A stretch of 28,603 bases of DNA from Desulfuromonadales bacterium (GTDB lineage Bacteria > Desulfobacterota > Desulfuromonadia > Desulfuromonadales > BM103): contig JAOUDB010000004.1 in assembly GCA_029859485.1 (NCBI GenBank), positions 1 through 28,603 on the forward strand, read 5' to 3'. The notes under the pieces were generated by a model that did not search any database, was not told the DNA's origin, and saw only the letters and a program-made list of their open reading frames with translations. The position numbers and the translations under genes are program-made. Shown one piece after another: positions 1-7,332 of the stretch (position 1 is the stretch's first letter; each line of letters opens with the position of its first letter).

Positions 1-963
1 CAGTTGCAATTCGTTGATACAGGCGACCGCCTGGCTGGCGAAGGCCTCATTCAGCTCGAAAAGGTCGATATCGGCAACCGAGAGGTGGTTTTTCTGTAAC
101 AGCTTGCGGATCGCCGGCACCGGCCCCATGCCCATCTGGCAAGGGTCGAGACCGACAACAGTAAAATCAACCACTCGGGCCCGGCGTTGCAATGCAAACT
201 GCTCGCAGGCAGCATCAGAGGCCAATAAAGTCAAGCTGGCACCATCATTGAGGGGCGAACTGTTTCCCGCCGTCACGGTGCCATCCTCCATGAAGATCGT
301 TTTCAATGCGGCGAGACCTTCGATGTTAGTTCCTGGTCGCGGCGACTGGTCTTGCTCGGCAATCGTGTCACCAGCAGGAATCGGCAGGATTTCTCTGCTG
401 AAGTAACCGGCTTGTTGAGCGGTGACTGCCTTGTCGTGACTTGCCACAGCATAGGCATTCTGCTCCTCACGACTGACGCCATAGATCTGGGCGACCTTTT
501 CTGCGGTCAACCCCATATTATTGAAAGGGAACTCGTAACGAGCCAGAAGTTCTTGGTGGTAGTCGGTTGCCGCCTGCATCGGCACATGAGCCATATGCTC
601 AACTCCACCAGCCAGCAGCAGGTTGGCGTTACCAGAAGTAATTGTGGATGCGGCAAAGTTGAAGGCCTGCAGGCTTGAAGCGCAGAGGCGATTGATGGTG
701 ACGCCCGGCACAGAATCAGGAAGACCGGCCAGCAAAGAAGAGAGCCGGGCGATATTCTTGCCCTGCTCCAGGTGCTGACCAACACAGCCTATGTAGATAT
801 CATCTATATTCTCAGTCAGTTCTTCGCCAGTCGTCATCCCCGCAAGGAGACCATTCATCAGAGCTGCAAGCATTTCATCTGCCCGCACCTCACGGAACAA
901 CCCTTTATCGGGATGGGCTCTGCCAATGGCAGTCCGTTTTGCTTCGACCAGATAAGCGTTCAT
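1..963 (-). CDS. Thiolase (acetyl-CoA acyltransferase), 3' part beyond window
   Basis: This is a thiolase-family enzyme that cleaves 3-ketoacyl-CoA with CoA, or runs the reverse condensation, as the last step of beta-oxidation in the cytoplasm. The 321 visible codons start with MNAYLVEAKRTAIGR, the usual thiolase opening. The nucleophilic Cys is about residue 94 in RLCASS, and the NEAF motif lies near the window edge. The C-terminal GHP histidine and the second active-site Cys (CxGGG) would lie outside the window, so the gene is cut by the window and not shown to be broken. The ATG at 963 follows the upstream dehydrogenase stop by 9 bases with an AGGA ribosome site, so it is the distal gene of the minus-strand operon. 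It is a different thiolase from the one at 1740-3005, which suggests different chain-length or branching preferences. Chain-length preference cannot be read here. Confidence 0.9.
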   Translation of the reverse strand, partial: MNAYLVEAKRTAIGRAHPDKGLFREVRADEMLAALMNGLLAGMTTGEELTENIDDIYIGCVGQHLEQGKNIARLSSLLAGLPDSVPGVTINRLCASSLQAFNFAASTITSGNANLLLAGGVEHMAHVPMQAATDYHQELLARYEFPFNNMGLTAEKVAQIYGVSREEQNAYAVASHDKAVTAQQAGYFSREILPIPAGDTIAEQDQSPRPGTNIEGLAALKTIFMEDGTVTAGNSSPLNDGASLTLLASDAACEQFALQRRARVVDFTVVGLDPCQMGMGPVPAIRKLLQKNHLSVADIDLFELNEAFASQAVACINELQL

Positions 964-972
964 TTGTTGTTC

Positions 973-1740
973 CTAAAGTGACAGCAGACCGCAGCTTTTG
1001 CCGCCATCGACATGTAAGACCTGGCCGGTGATGAATTCAGCGTCCCCTGAAGCCAGGAATGCGACCGCAGCAGCGATATCTTCGACCTTACCCATCTTGC
1101 CGGTCGGCTGCATACGAATCAACCGATCACGGCCTTCGGCAGACATCCCCTGAGTCATCGGCGAGTCGATTGCGCCTGGCGCCACGGCATTGACATTAAT
1201 CTGGAAACGGGCGAATTCCAACGCCAGAGAGCGGGTCAAGCTGACCAGACCCCCCTTGCTGGCGGTATAGTTGGCCTGACCAATACTACCCAGCCAGGCA
1301 CGAGAGACTATATTGACGATCTTTCCTGAGCGCTGGCTTTTCAGTGTCGGAAAAACCGCTTGGCAGCAGAGAAACGCTCCTTTGAGGTTAACATCCAGAA
1401 CCTGATCCCAATCCTGCTCAGAGATATTACTGATCAGATTGTCACGGATGATGCCAGCATTGTTGACCAACACATCAATGCTGCCAAATGCTTCTACAAC
1501 CTGCTCAAATAGAGACAGCACCTGCTCCTTGTTGGCAACATCGGCGACAATCGGCAGAAGCTGACAGCCAGACCCTTCAAGGCTGGTTGCCAATTGGCGC
1601 AAAAACTCTTCGTTAACATCAACCAGAACCAGGCGTGCTCCCTGATCAGCAAAGCGTTGAGCAATGGCGGCACCAATCCCCTGCCCGGCTCCGGTGATCA
1701 CGACCACCCGATTACGGGCTTCCTGCGCCGCGACATTCAT
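973..1740 (-). CDS. Short-chain dehydrogenase/reductase (FabG/3-hydroxyacyl-CoA dehydrogenase-like)
   Basis: This is a classical SDR of 255 residues, probably an NAD(P)-dependent 3-hydroxyacyl-CoA/3-ketoacyl-CoA oxidoreductase in the cytoplasm. Visible motifs are the N-terminal cofactor motif TGAGQGIG, the NNAG motif, a catalytic Ser in the NIVSRAW stretch, YTASK with catalytic Tyr and Lys, and the NAVAPG loop. The start is taken as ATG at 1740, because a GGAGG sits 7 bases upstream and the ATG overlaps the TAA of the preceding thiolase by one base (TAATG), which suggests translational coupling. A TTG two codons earlier (1746) is possible but less likely. Lying between two thiolases and downstream of a fused dehydrogenase/hydratase, it probably handles a hydroxyacyl-CoA that the fused enzyme does not. 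SDR substrates cannot be predicted reliably. Confidence 0.88.
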   Translation of the reverse strand: MNVAAQEARNRVVVITGAGQGIGAAIAQRFADQGARLVLVDVNEEFLRQLATSLEGSGCQLLPIVADVANKEQVLSLFEQVVEAFGSIDVLVNNAGIIRDNLISNISEQDWDQVLDVNLKGAFLCCQAVFPTLKSQRSGKIVNIVSRAWLGSIGQANYTASKGGLVSLTRSLALEFARFQINVNAVAPGAIDSPMTQGMSAEGRDRLIRMQPTGKMGKVEDIAAAVAFLASGDAEFITGQVLHVDGGKSCGLLSL

Positions 1741-3005
1741 TAGCAAGCCTCCACAACCATGGCAATTCCCTGCCCGCCGCCGATACAGGCGGAAGCAATC
1801 CCCAATTGTTTGTTGTCACGTTGCAAGGTTTTCAGACAGGTCAGAGCCAGACGTACACCAGTCGCGCCCAAAGGATGGCCGATAGCGATGGCGCCGCCGT
1901 TGATATTGAGTTTTTCCTCATCAAGCTTCAGTGCCCTGGCAACGGCCAGGCACTGTGCTGAAAAAGCCTCGTTAATTTCAAAACGATCAATATCTTTCGT
2001 AGCCAAGCCCATTTGAGTAAGCAGAAGATTAATCGCAGGGACCGGACCGATCCCCATAATCTCAGGCAATACGCCGGTAGAAGCAAAGCCACGGATCTTA
2101 CCTAATGGTTTTAAGCCGTTGGTACGGACATATTCACCAGAAGCAATCATCAGTGCTGCTGCACCATCGACGATACCCGATGCACTGCCAGCAGTGGTTG
2201 GGCCCTCTTTACTGAAGACGAAGGGCAGCTTGGCAAGTTGTTCCATGGTGACCTGGCGAGGATGTTCATCAGCAGCAATATCGTCGCGACCGTTGCAACG
2301 ATACTTGCGTGGTTTTAGATTCTCGGTCTCCAGCAAACCCTTGGCGGCTATTGGCGTGATCTCTTTTTTGAAAAAGTTGGCCTCGTGAGCCATTGCGTAG
2401 CGTTGCTGACTGCGCATGGCGAAGGTATCAACATCCTCTCGAGACAAAGAGAATTGTTTGGCCAGATTATCAGCAGTACAACCCATGGGTACCGCGGCAG
2501 TGTCGTTTAATGCCTCCCAAAGCAGATCGATAAATTCAGGCCGTCCCAACTGAAAGCCCTGTCTGGCAGAATAGGAGGCGAGCGGGAAACGGCTCATGGT
2601 ATCGGTCCCACAACCAAGAACCAGATGGGCTTTGCCGAGGGCGATTTGTTCCGCAGCCTGCCCTAACAGTTCTATACCGGAGCCGCAAATTCGCTGGGTA
2701 AGAAGAGCTGTACTTTCGATTGGTGCACCACTATAAAGTGCAATGTGCCGTGGCAGAAAGAAGCTGTCGGCGCTGGCCTGTCCGATGTTGGCAACGATAG
2801 TCTGATCGATATCTCCGGCCGGAACCCCAGAGGCTTCAATCGCAGCACGACTGGCGAGTATCCCCAAATCTGTCGGTGAAACCGTCGAGAGGCTACCGGT
2901 GTATTTACCAAACGGGGTTCGTTTGCCCTCAATCAGATAAACATCCTCAAAAAGTGCGCCGCTGCCAGACTGTTTATCCCGAAATCCCTGTACGCTTGCT
3001 TTCAT
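1740..3005 (-). CDS. Thiolase (acetyl-CoA acetyltransferase/3-ketoacyl-CoA thiolase)
   Basis: This is a complete thiolase of 421 residues, a little longer than the usual 390-400 because of an N-terminal extension of about 23 residues before VYLIEGKRTPFGKYTG. The acyl-accepting Cys is in QRICGSG, followed by the NEAF motif, the catalytic His in IAIGHPLGATG and the second Cys in ACIGGGQG. All catalytic residues are present. The ATG at 3005 has GAGGAG 7 bases upstream, so the extension appears to be translated. It follows the fused dehydrogenase/hydratase gene after a 53-base gap and is coupled to the downstream SDR by a one-base stop/start overlap. Its expected job is to release acetyl-CoA (or propionyl-CoA) at the end of each beta-oxidation round. 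Whether it prefers acetoacetyl-CoA or longer ketoacyl-CoA is unclear. Confidence 0.93.
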   Translation of the reverse strand: MKASVQGFRDKQSGSGALFEDVYLIEGKRTPFGKYTGSLSTVSPTDLGILASRAAIEASGVPAGDIDQTIVANIGQASADSFFLPRHIALYSGAPIESTALLTQRICGSGIELLGQAAEQIALGKAHLVLGCGTDTMSRFPLASYSARQGFQLGRPEFIDLLWEALNDTAAVPMGCTADNLAKQFSLSREDVDTFAMRSQQRYAMAHEANFFKKEITPIAAKGLLETENLKPRKYRCNGRDDIAADEHPRQVTMEQLAKLPFVFSKEGPTTAGSASGIVDGAAALMIASGEYVRTNGLKPLGKIRGFASTGVLPEIMGIGPVPAINLLLTQMGLATKDIDRFEINEAFSAQCLAVARALKLDEEKLNINGGAIAIGHPLGATGVRLALTCLKTLQRDNKQLGIASACIGGGQGIAMVVEAC

Positions 3006-3058
3006 AATGACTCCTCATTTGAAGACTGTGCCAACTCAAGACATTTTTGCGCTTAAGT

Positions 3059-5074
3059 CTATTTACCGATGTAGGTAGGTTTCTGCCCGCTAAGAATACT
3101 GGCGAGTCCGGTTCTGGCATCTTGAGTCGCAAAGATAGATTTCAAACCATCCAGTTCCAGTTGCATACCATCCTGAAGATCCATGGCGAAACCCTGGTCG
3201 ATCAGGCTCATGGCTTTTTTCATCGCAATCGGTGCCTTTCGTGTGATCCCTTTGGCCATTTTTTCAAAACCCTCGCGAGCCAATAAAGGATGGCTGAAAT
3301 CACCATCGAACTCCGCGAATTCCTGCTCTTCCGCCGTCTCTTCAATTCGACCAGCCTGGGCCTTATCAAGGGAGAAATCTGCCAGTTCCCGCCAGTCGAA
3401 AACAGGCTCGATGACGGCGTCAACCAAGCCAAAACCGTAAGCTTTTTTGGCATTAATAAATTGTCCACTTGCGATCAATTGCTTGGCGCGGGCGATGCCA
3501 ATCAGGCGACTGGCACGCTGAGTACCGCCAAGACCAGGATAAATCCCGATACCGGTTTCCGGGAAAGCGAGTACCGACTTGCGAGTACCAATGCGATAAT
3601 CACAGGCCAGAGAGAGTTCCAGGCCGCCACCGAGTGCCAACCCATCGAGATAAGCATAGGTGGCTTTGTCAGATGTGCTGATCTTGTTCAGAACCTGTTG
3701 GCCGAACTCGGTAAATGTCTGTATCCTCGGCAGGTCATCAGCGTCTAATGCATCGAGGAAAAATTTAATGTCAGCTCCGGCGACAAAAGCTTTACCCTTG
3801 CCGTGAATGAAAATTTTACTGATATCGGGGCGAGCATTGAGTTCGTCAACAGATCGATCGAGCTGTTTCATCACCTGCTCGCCGAGTGGGTTCAGCCGGT
3901 CAGGGAGATCGAAGACAATAAAGCCACATTCACCGACGACCTCAGTAGTGACCCAGTTGAGGGATAAACTTTGTGTTTTTGCGGGGTCTGCTAAACAAGC
4001 CGGCAACGGCAGGGCCCAGACAGAGAACACGCTTTCGACCATCTCTTTGACTTTGGCTACACCCATCTTTTCGAGTAGTTCAAAAGGACCCATCGGCCAG
4101 CGCAAGCCTGCACGCGCACCCAGATCGGTGGAGGTTGCATTGATGACACCTTCACTGACCATCTGCGCTGCAACCCCGAGGCTGGCACCAACCAGGCGAC
4201 GGGTGACAACCTCAGCCTGATCGAAACCATTATTAAGGTGCTGAGTATCTTCAACATTCCAATCCTGTTTGGCTTTGACCTGTTGACAAAGGACCTTTGC
4301 AGGAGCGTAAAACTTGTGAAGTTCGCTTGCCAGACCATCGGCGGCGTGCATAGCAATCGGCACACCGGTCGCGTTCATCAGGGCAAAAGGCCCCATGCCA
4401 ACACCGAAGACCTCACAGGCGAGCTTGTCAATAAAGGCGATACTGCCAAAACCTTCCTCATAGAGACGAGCCGCTTCGTTCAGCCAGGGGACGAAGAAGC
4501 GGTTGACAGCGAACCCTGGCGCGTCTTTAACCAGAATCGGGGTCTTGTCATAATAAGTATAGAAATTTTCCAGCGCAGAGACTATCTCCGGCGCTGACTT
4601 TTCACCCGGAATCAATTCGACCAGTTTATTCTTGGCGGCATGATAGAAATAGTGGACACCAACGACCCGCTCGGGAGTTTGAAGATCAGCAGCAATTTCA
4701 CTGATCAGAAATGAAGAGGTGTTGCTGGCGAGAATACATTCAGCACTGACGACCTTCTCTAGTTCAGCAAACAGGCCTTTCTTGACCTCTAGGTTTTCGA
4801 AAATTGCCTCTACCACCAGATCAGCCTCAATCAGCTCAGACTGCTCGGTGGTGCAGTGCAGGCGACCAAGGATCTGGTCAAAGGCCTGCTGATCAATCAA
4901 CCCGCGCTGCAATGCCTCGCCTAGGGATTCACGGATGTAACCTACTCCCCGCTCCAGAAACTCCTGCTTCTGATCAACAAGTATGACCGGCAGGCCCTTC
5001 ATGATGAAATGTTGAGCAATTGCAGAGCCCATAGTCCCTGCGCCAACGACGCCTACAGTTTCAATCGATTTCAT
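3059..5074 (-). CDS. Fused 3-hydroxyacyl-CoA dehydrogenase / enoyl-CoA hydratase
   Basis: This bifunctional beta-oxidation enzyme of 671 residues hydrates an enoyl-CoA and oxidises the resulting 3-hydroxyacyl-CoA with NAD+. The order is dehydrogenase first: the Rossmann motif VGVVGAGTMGSAIA at residues about 8-21, the SNTSSF stretch, and catalytic His and Glu in GVHYFYHAAKNKLVE. Two helical C-terminal dehydrogenase modules follow, then the crotonase domain from about residue 390. The crotonase part keeps the oxyanion-hole segment GKAFVAGADI and both catalytic Glu positions (GGGLELSLAC and FPETGIGIYPGLGGTQR). This order is the reverse of Escherichia coli FadB and, as I recall, resembles archaeal crotonyl-CoA hydratase/hydroxybutyryl-CoA dehydrogenase fusions of similar length. 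It is the first gene of the leftward operon, behind a candidate promoter and palindromic operator. The start ATG is preceded by GAGGG. Confidence 0.93.
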   Translation of the reverse strand: MKSIETVGVVGAGTMGSAIAQHFIMKGLPVILVDQKQEFLERGVGYIRESLGEALQRGLIDQQAFDQILGRLHCTTEQSELIEADLVVEAIFENLEVKKGLFAELEKVVSAECILASNTSSFLISEIAADLQTPERVVGVHYFYHAAKNKLVELIPGEKSAPEIVSALENFYTYYDKTPILVKDAPGFAVNRFFVPWLNEAARLYEEGFGSIAFIDKLACEVFGVGMGPFALMNATGVPIAMHAADGLASELHKFYAPAKVLCQQVKAKQDWNVEDTQHLNNGFDQAEVVTRRLVGASLGVAAQMVSEGVINATSTDLGARAGLRWPMGPFELLEKMGVAKVKEMVESVFSVWALPLPACLADPAKTQSLSLNWVTTEVVGECGFIVFDLPDRLNPLGEQVMKQLDRSVDELNARPDISKIFIHGKGKAFVAGADIKFFLDALDADDLPRIQTFTEFGQQVLNKISTSDKATYAYLDGLALGGGLELSLACDYRIGTRKSVLAFPETGIGIYPGLGGTQRASRLIGIARAKQLIASGQFINAKKAYGFGLVDAVIEPVFDWRELADFSLDKAQAGRIEETAEEQEFAEFDGDFSHPLLAREGFEKMAKGITRKAPIAMKKAMSLIDQGFAMDLQDGMQLELDGLKSIFATQDARTGLASILSGQKPTYIGK

Positions 5075-5195
5075 TCGCTTGCCCTCTATATTAGAAAATA
5101 AGGTTAAAAACTGTAAAAATCAGAGGCTAAATTCTGCAAAACTTTCCGTTATTGCTTCCAGCCCATCTGACACCAGTAAAACCAACCTCGACCTA

Positions 5196-5210
5196 TTTCG
5201 CACTGCGAAA
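5196..5210. promoter_or_regulatory. Palindromic operator 1 (TTTCGCACTGCGAAA)
   Basis: This is a perfect 15-base palindrome with a single central base. It lies just downstream of the candidate leftward promoter, at about +13 to +27, where a bound protein would block transcription of the beta-oxidation operon. An almost identical palindrome lies at 5404-5420. The neighbouring IclR-family protein is the obvious candidate to bind it; that assignment is inference. Confidence 0.7.
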
Positions 5211-5216
5211 CATACT

Positions 5217-5230
5217 TTCGTTTTTACGAA
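5217..5230. promoter_or_regulatory. Inverted repeat TTCGT-N4-ACGAA over the leftward start site
   Basis: This is an imperfect relative of the neighbouring operators: five-base arms TTCGT and ACGAA with a four-base T-rich spacer. It covers the end of the leftward -10 element and the expected transcription start. It could be a weaker half of a compound operator or a coincidence of AT-rich DNA. Confidence 0.35.
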
Positions 5231-5258
5231 TCCTACCTGACAATACAGTGTTTGTAAA
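5230..5258 (-). promoter_or_regulatory. Candidate sigma70-type promoter of the beta-oxidation operon
   Basis: Read on the minus strand, TTTACA (5258-5253) and TAGGAT (5235-5230) match five and four of six consensus bases and are separated by exactly 17 bases. Transcription would begin near 5223, about 150 bases before the fused dehydrogenase/hydratase start. The downstream palindrome supports a repressed promoter. Confidence 0.5.
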
Positions 5259-5403
5259 TATTTTTCTTAGTTAAATATATGAGTATTTATTCAGCATGCA
5301 AACAAAAGCGTATTTACTTGGTTTTATAGAGAGTCACACACCTTAATGGAGCTTTTTTCTGGTGTTTAACCAAACATACACCTGAACAAACGTCTCCTCT
5401 CAT

Positions 5404-5420
5404 GTTTCGCAATGCGAAAC
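5404..5420. promoter_or_regulatory. Palindromic operator 2 (GTTTCGCAATGCGAAAC)
   Basis: This perfect 17-base palindrome shares its arms with the copy at 5196-5210. The centres are 209 bases apart, close to 20 turns of B-DNA, so both sites face the same side of the helix and could be joined by a DNA loop. It sits about 30 bases upstream of the candidate -35 of the IclR gene, a position suited to activation or autoregulation. Confidence 0.7.
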
Positions 5421-5449
5421 AAATTTCCACAGAAACATTGTTTTATGGC

Positions 5450-5476
5450 TTGACAAGAACGACCCTTTTCTATAGA
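5450..5476 (+). promoter_or_regulatory. Candidate promoter of the IclR gene
   Basis: A perfect TTGACA (5450-5455) is followed by TATAGA (5471-5476) after a short 15-base spacer. The short spacer is typical of weak or activator-dependent promoters. It would give a leader of roughly 90 bases before the regulator start at 5574. Operator 2 lies immediately upstream. Confidence 0.45.
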
Positions 5477-5573
5477 GATTAAAAACAGGAAAAACCCCAA
5501 CCAGAAGAAAAAAGACGTGCAAAACTCTCTGGCGCAGACTTCGAGTAGCCAGTCCGGATCGGAGTAAAATTCT

Positions 5574-6425
5574 ATGAACGTCAACACAACATTAAACAAC
5601 AAAGGCAGCAAAGCGGATCTGATTGCGATGGACGGCATCAACCTCCTGGAAGGGGACAGCAAGGATCGTCAATTTGTAACGGCCCTTGCCCGTGGGCTCG
5701 AAGTGCTGCGGTGCTTCAAACCAAGAGACCGTCATCTGGGCAATCAAGATATTGCAGAGCGCACCGGGCTACCGAAACCGACCGTTTCCCGTCTGACTTA
5801 CACACTGACCCGCATGGGCTACCTTTACCACGATGAAAAGCTAGGCAAATACCAGCTCGGCACCGGAGTCCTCTCCCTGGGATTCTCGTTACTCACTAAC
5901 ATGGATGTTCTGAAGATCGCACGCCCCATGATGCAGGAACTGGCCAATTATTCTCATACCGCAGTTTCAGTCGGCACACGTGATCGTCTCGGCATGATCT
6001 ACCTTGACGGGCGACACAGCACCGACGCCACTGTTTCCTTGCGCCGGGAGCCTGGTACCCGGGTGCCAATAGCCACAACAGCCATGGGTAGAGCACTGCT
6101 TTGTGGTCTGCCAGAAAATGAGCGAGAACAACTGATGAACAACATCCGTCAACGAGACCTCGACAATTGGCCAAAGCACAAGGCCGGCATCGAACAATCT
6201 TTGCGCGATTATCACGAGCGTGGCTTCTGTCTGTCGATCGGTGATTGGCGTAGCGACGTCAACGCTATTGGCGTACCTATGCTGCCGATCGCCGGTTGTC
6301 GTCTGTTGACTTTCAACTGCGCGGCACCATCTTTCTTGCTACGCCAGCACATGCTCGAAGACGACATCGGTCCTCGACTAATTAATCTGGTCAGAACAAT
6401 TGAATCGGAAGCTGCTCGGTATTGA
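5574..6425 (+). CDS. IclR-family transcriptional regulator
   Basis: This one-component regulator of 283 residues has an N-terminal winged helix-turn-helix at about residues 35-100, with recognition region GNQDIAERTGLPKPTVSRL. The C-terminal IclR effector domain follows from about residue 115, including the VGTRDRLGMIYLDGRHS and GRALLCGLPE stretches typical of the family. It has an N-terminal tail of about 30 residues before the DNA-binding domain, longer than in many IclR members. The ATG at 5574 has a GGAG about nine bases upstream. Members of this family commonly sense aromatic or other organic acids and bind short palindromes. Here two matching palindromes lie in the 499-base region between it and the divergent beta-oxidation operon. 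Likely autoregulated and controlling both directions; effector unknown. Confidence 0.93.
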   Translation: MNVNTTLNNKGSKADLIAMDGINLLEGDSKDRQFVTALARGLEVLRCFKPRDRHLGNQDIAERTGLPKPTVSRLTYTLTRMGYLYHDEKLGKYQLGTGVLSLGFSLLTNMDVLKIARPMMQELANYSHTAVSVGTRDRLGMIYLDGRHSTDATVSLRREPGTRVPIATTAMGRALLCGLPENEREQLMNNIRQRDLDNWPKHKAGIEQSLRDYHERGFCLSIGDWRSDVNAIGVPMLPIAGCRLLTFNCAAPSFLLRQHMLEDDIGPRLINLVRTIESEAARY

Positions 6426-6491
6426 AGCTTAACTTGGCAAATGACTAATGACACAACATATCCCGTTACCTAGCGGGAAACGAGAGTAAGC

Positions 6492-7301
6492 ATGGCAAAG
6501 CAGGTCTATGTCGGACTTGACATGGGAGCATCACGCACCAAGGTGGCGGTTATCGACCGCCATGGAGCGATGATCGGCTATGCGGCCAAAAAATCCGGTG
6601 TAGATTTTGCCGCTACTGCAGCAGATTGCCTGGACACAGCTCTGGAACTGGCAGGCGTTAACCAGGAGACCATTGTCGATGCAGTCGCCACCGGCTACGG
6701 TCGCAACAACGTCGCCTTTATCACCGAAAAAAGTAAAACCGAAATCGGGTGTCATGCAAGAGGCTGCCACTACTGCTTCCCCGAAGCGATCACCATCCTC
6801 GACATCGGCGGCCAGGACAACAAGATTATCAAACTCGACGCCGAAGGGCGGCGCGACAGCTTTAAAATGAATCGTAAATGCGCCGCCGGAACCGGGGCCT
6901 TTCTCGAGGAAATGTCCAGCCGTCTTGACATCCCCCTTAACGAGATGAACAACCTGGCCCGGCAGGCAACGGAAACAATCAAGCTCGGCAGCTACTGCAC
7001 AGTCTTTTCGGCTACCGAGGTTTTAGAGAACATACGTCACGGCAAACCGGTCGCCGACATCATCAAGGGAATCTTTTATTCTATGATCCAGAGGGTTCTG
7101 GAGATGGACTCCTTGACCGAAAAAGTGGTCTTGAGTGGCGGAGTGGTAGCCCACAATCCCTACCTGGTAGAGATGACCGCGAAACTGATCGGCCGGCCGG
7201 TACTGCTTCCGGAGTTCCCCCAGTTCACCGGCGCCCATGGCGCGGCCCTCTACGCTATGGATGCTGCAGCCGAGAAAGCCGCAAACAAAAAGGAAGAATA
7301 G
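6492..7301 (+). CDS. BadF/HgdC-type ATPase, activator of 2-hydroxyacyl-CoA dehydratase
   Basis: This iron-sulfur ATPase of the ASKHA fold has 269 residues, close to HgdC/FldI (about 260). Such proteins bind one [4Fe-4S] cluster between two identical subunits. They use ATP hydrolysis to push a low-potential electron from ferredoxin into a dehydratase or reductase partner. Visible motifs are GLDMGASRTKVAVID (phosphate-1), DIGGQDNKII, and the two cluster cysteines, Cys130 in KCAAGTGAFLEE and Cys169 in YCTVFSATEVL. Their 39-residue spacing is the same as I recall for HgdC. SGGVVAHNPYL follows near the C terminus. It stands directly upstream of its presumed partner, separated by about 31 bases. 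The strong motif set makes the activator role secure; the final acceptor is less so. Confidence 0.93.
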   Translation: MAKQVYVGLDMGASRTKVAVIDRHGAMIGYAAKKSGVDFAATAADCLDTALELAGVNQETIVDAVATGYGRNNVAFITEKSKTEIGCHARGCHYCFPEAITILDIGGQDNKIIKLDAEGRRDSFKMNRKCAAGTGAFLEEMSSRLDIPLNEMNNLARQATETIKLGSYCTVFSATEVLENIRHGKPVADIIKGIFYSMIQRVLEMDSLTEKVVLSGGVVAHNPYLVEMTAKLIGRPVLLPEFPQFTGAHGAALYAMDAAAEKAANKKEE

Positions 7302-7332
7302 AACAACAAAACATAAAGAGCTTGGAGTGATC

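Larger units (their letters stand above)
5075..5573. other. Divergent control region between beta-oxidation operon and IclR gene
   Basis: These 499 bases hold no credible gene and are more AT-rich than the flanks. They contain two palindromes of the form TTTCGCA-N-TGCGAAA, a looser TTCGT-N4-ACGAA inverted repeat, one candidate sigma70-type promoter facing left and one facing right; each is listed separately. The layout is what is expected for an IclR-type regulator controlling both its own gene and a divergent catabolic operon. That role is inference. Confidence 0.8.

Noticed and set aside
1741..1746. TTG start for the short-chain dehydrogenase
   Set aside because: ATG at 1740 is better spaced from GGAGG and overlaps the upstream stop in the usual coupled manner.
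7237..7332. Earlier start for the dehydratase-family protein
   Set aside because: It would overlap the activator gene; ATG 7333 has a proper ribosome site.
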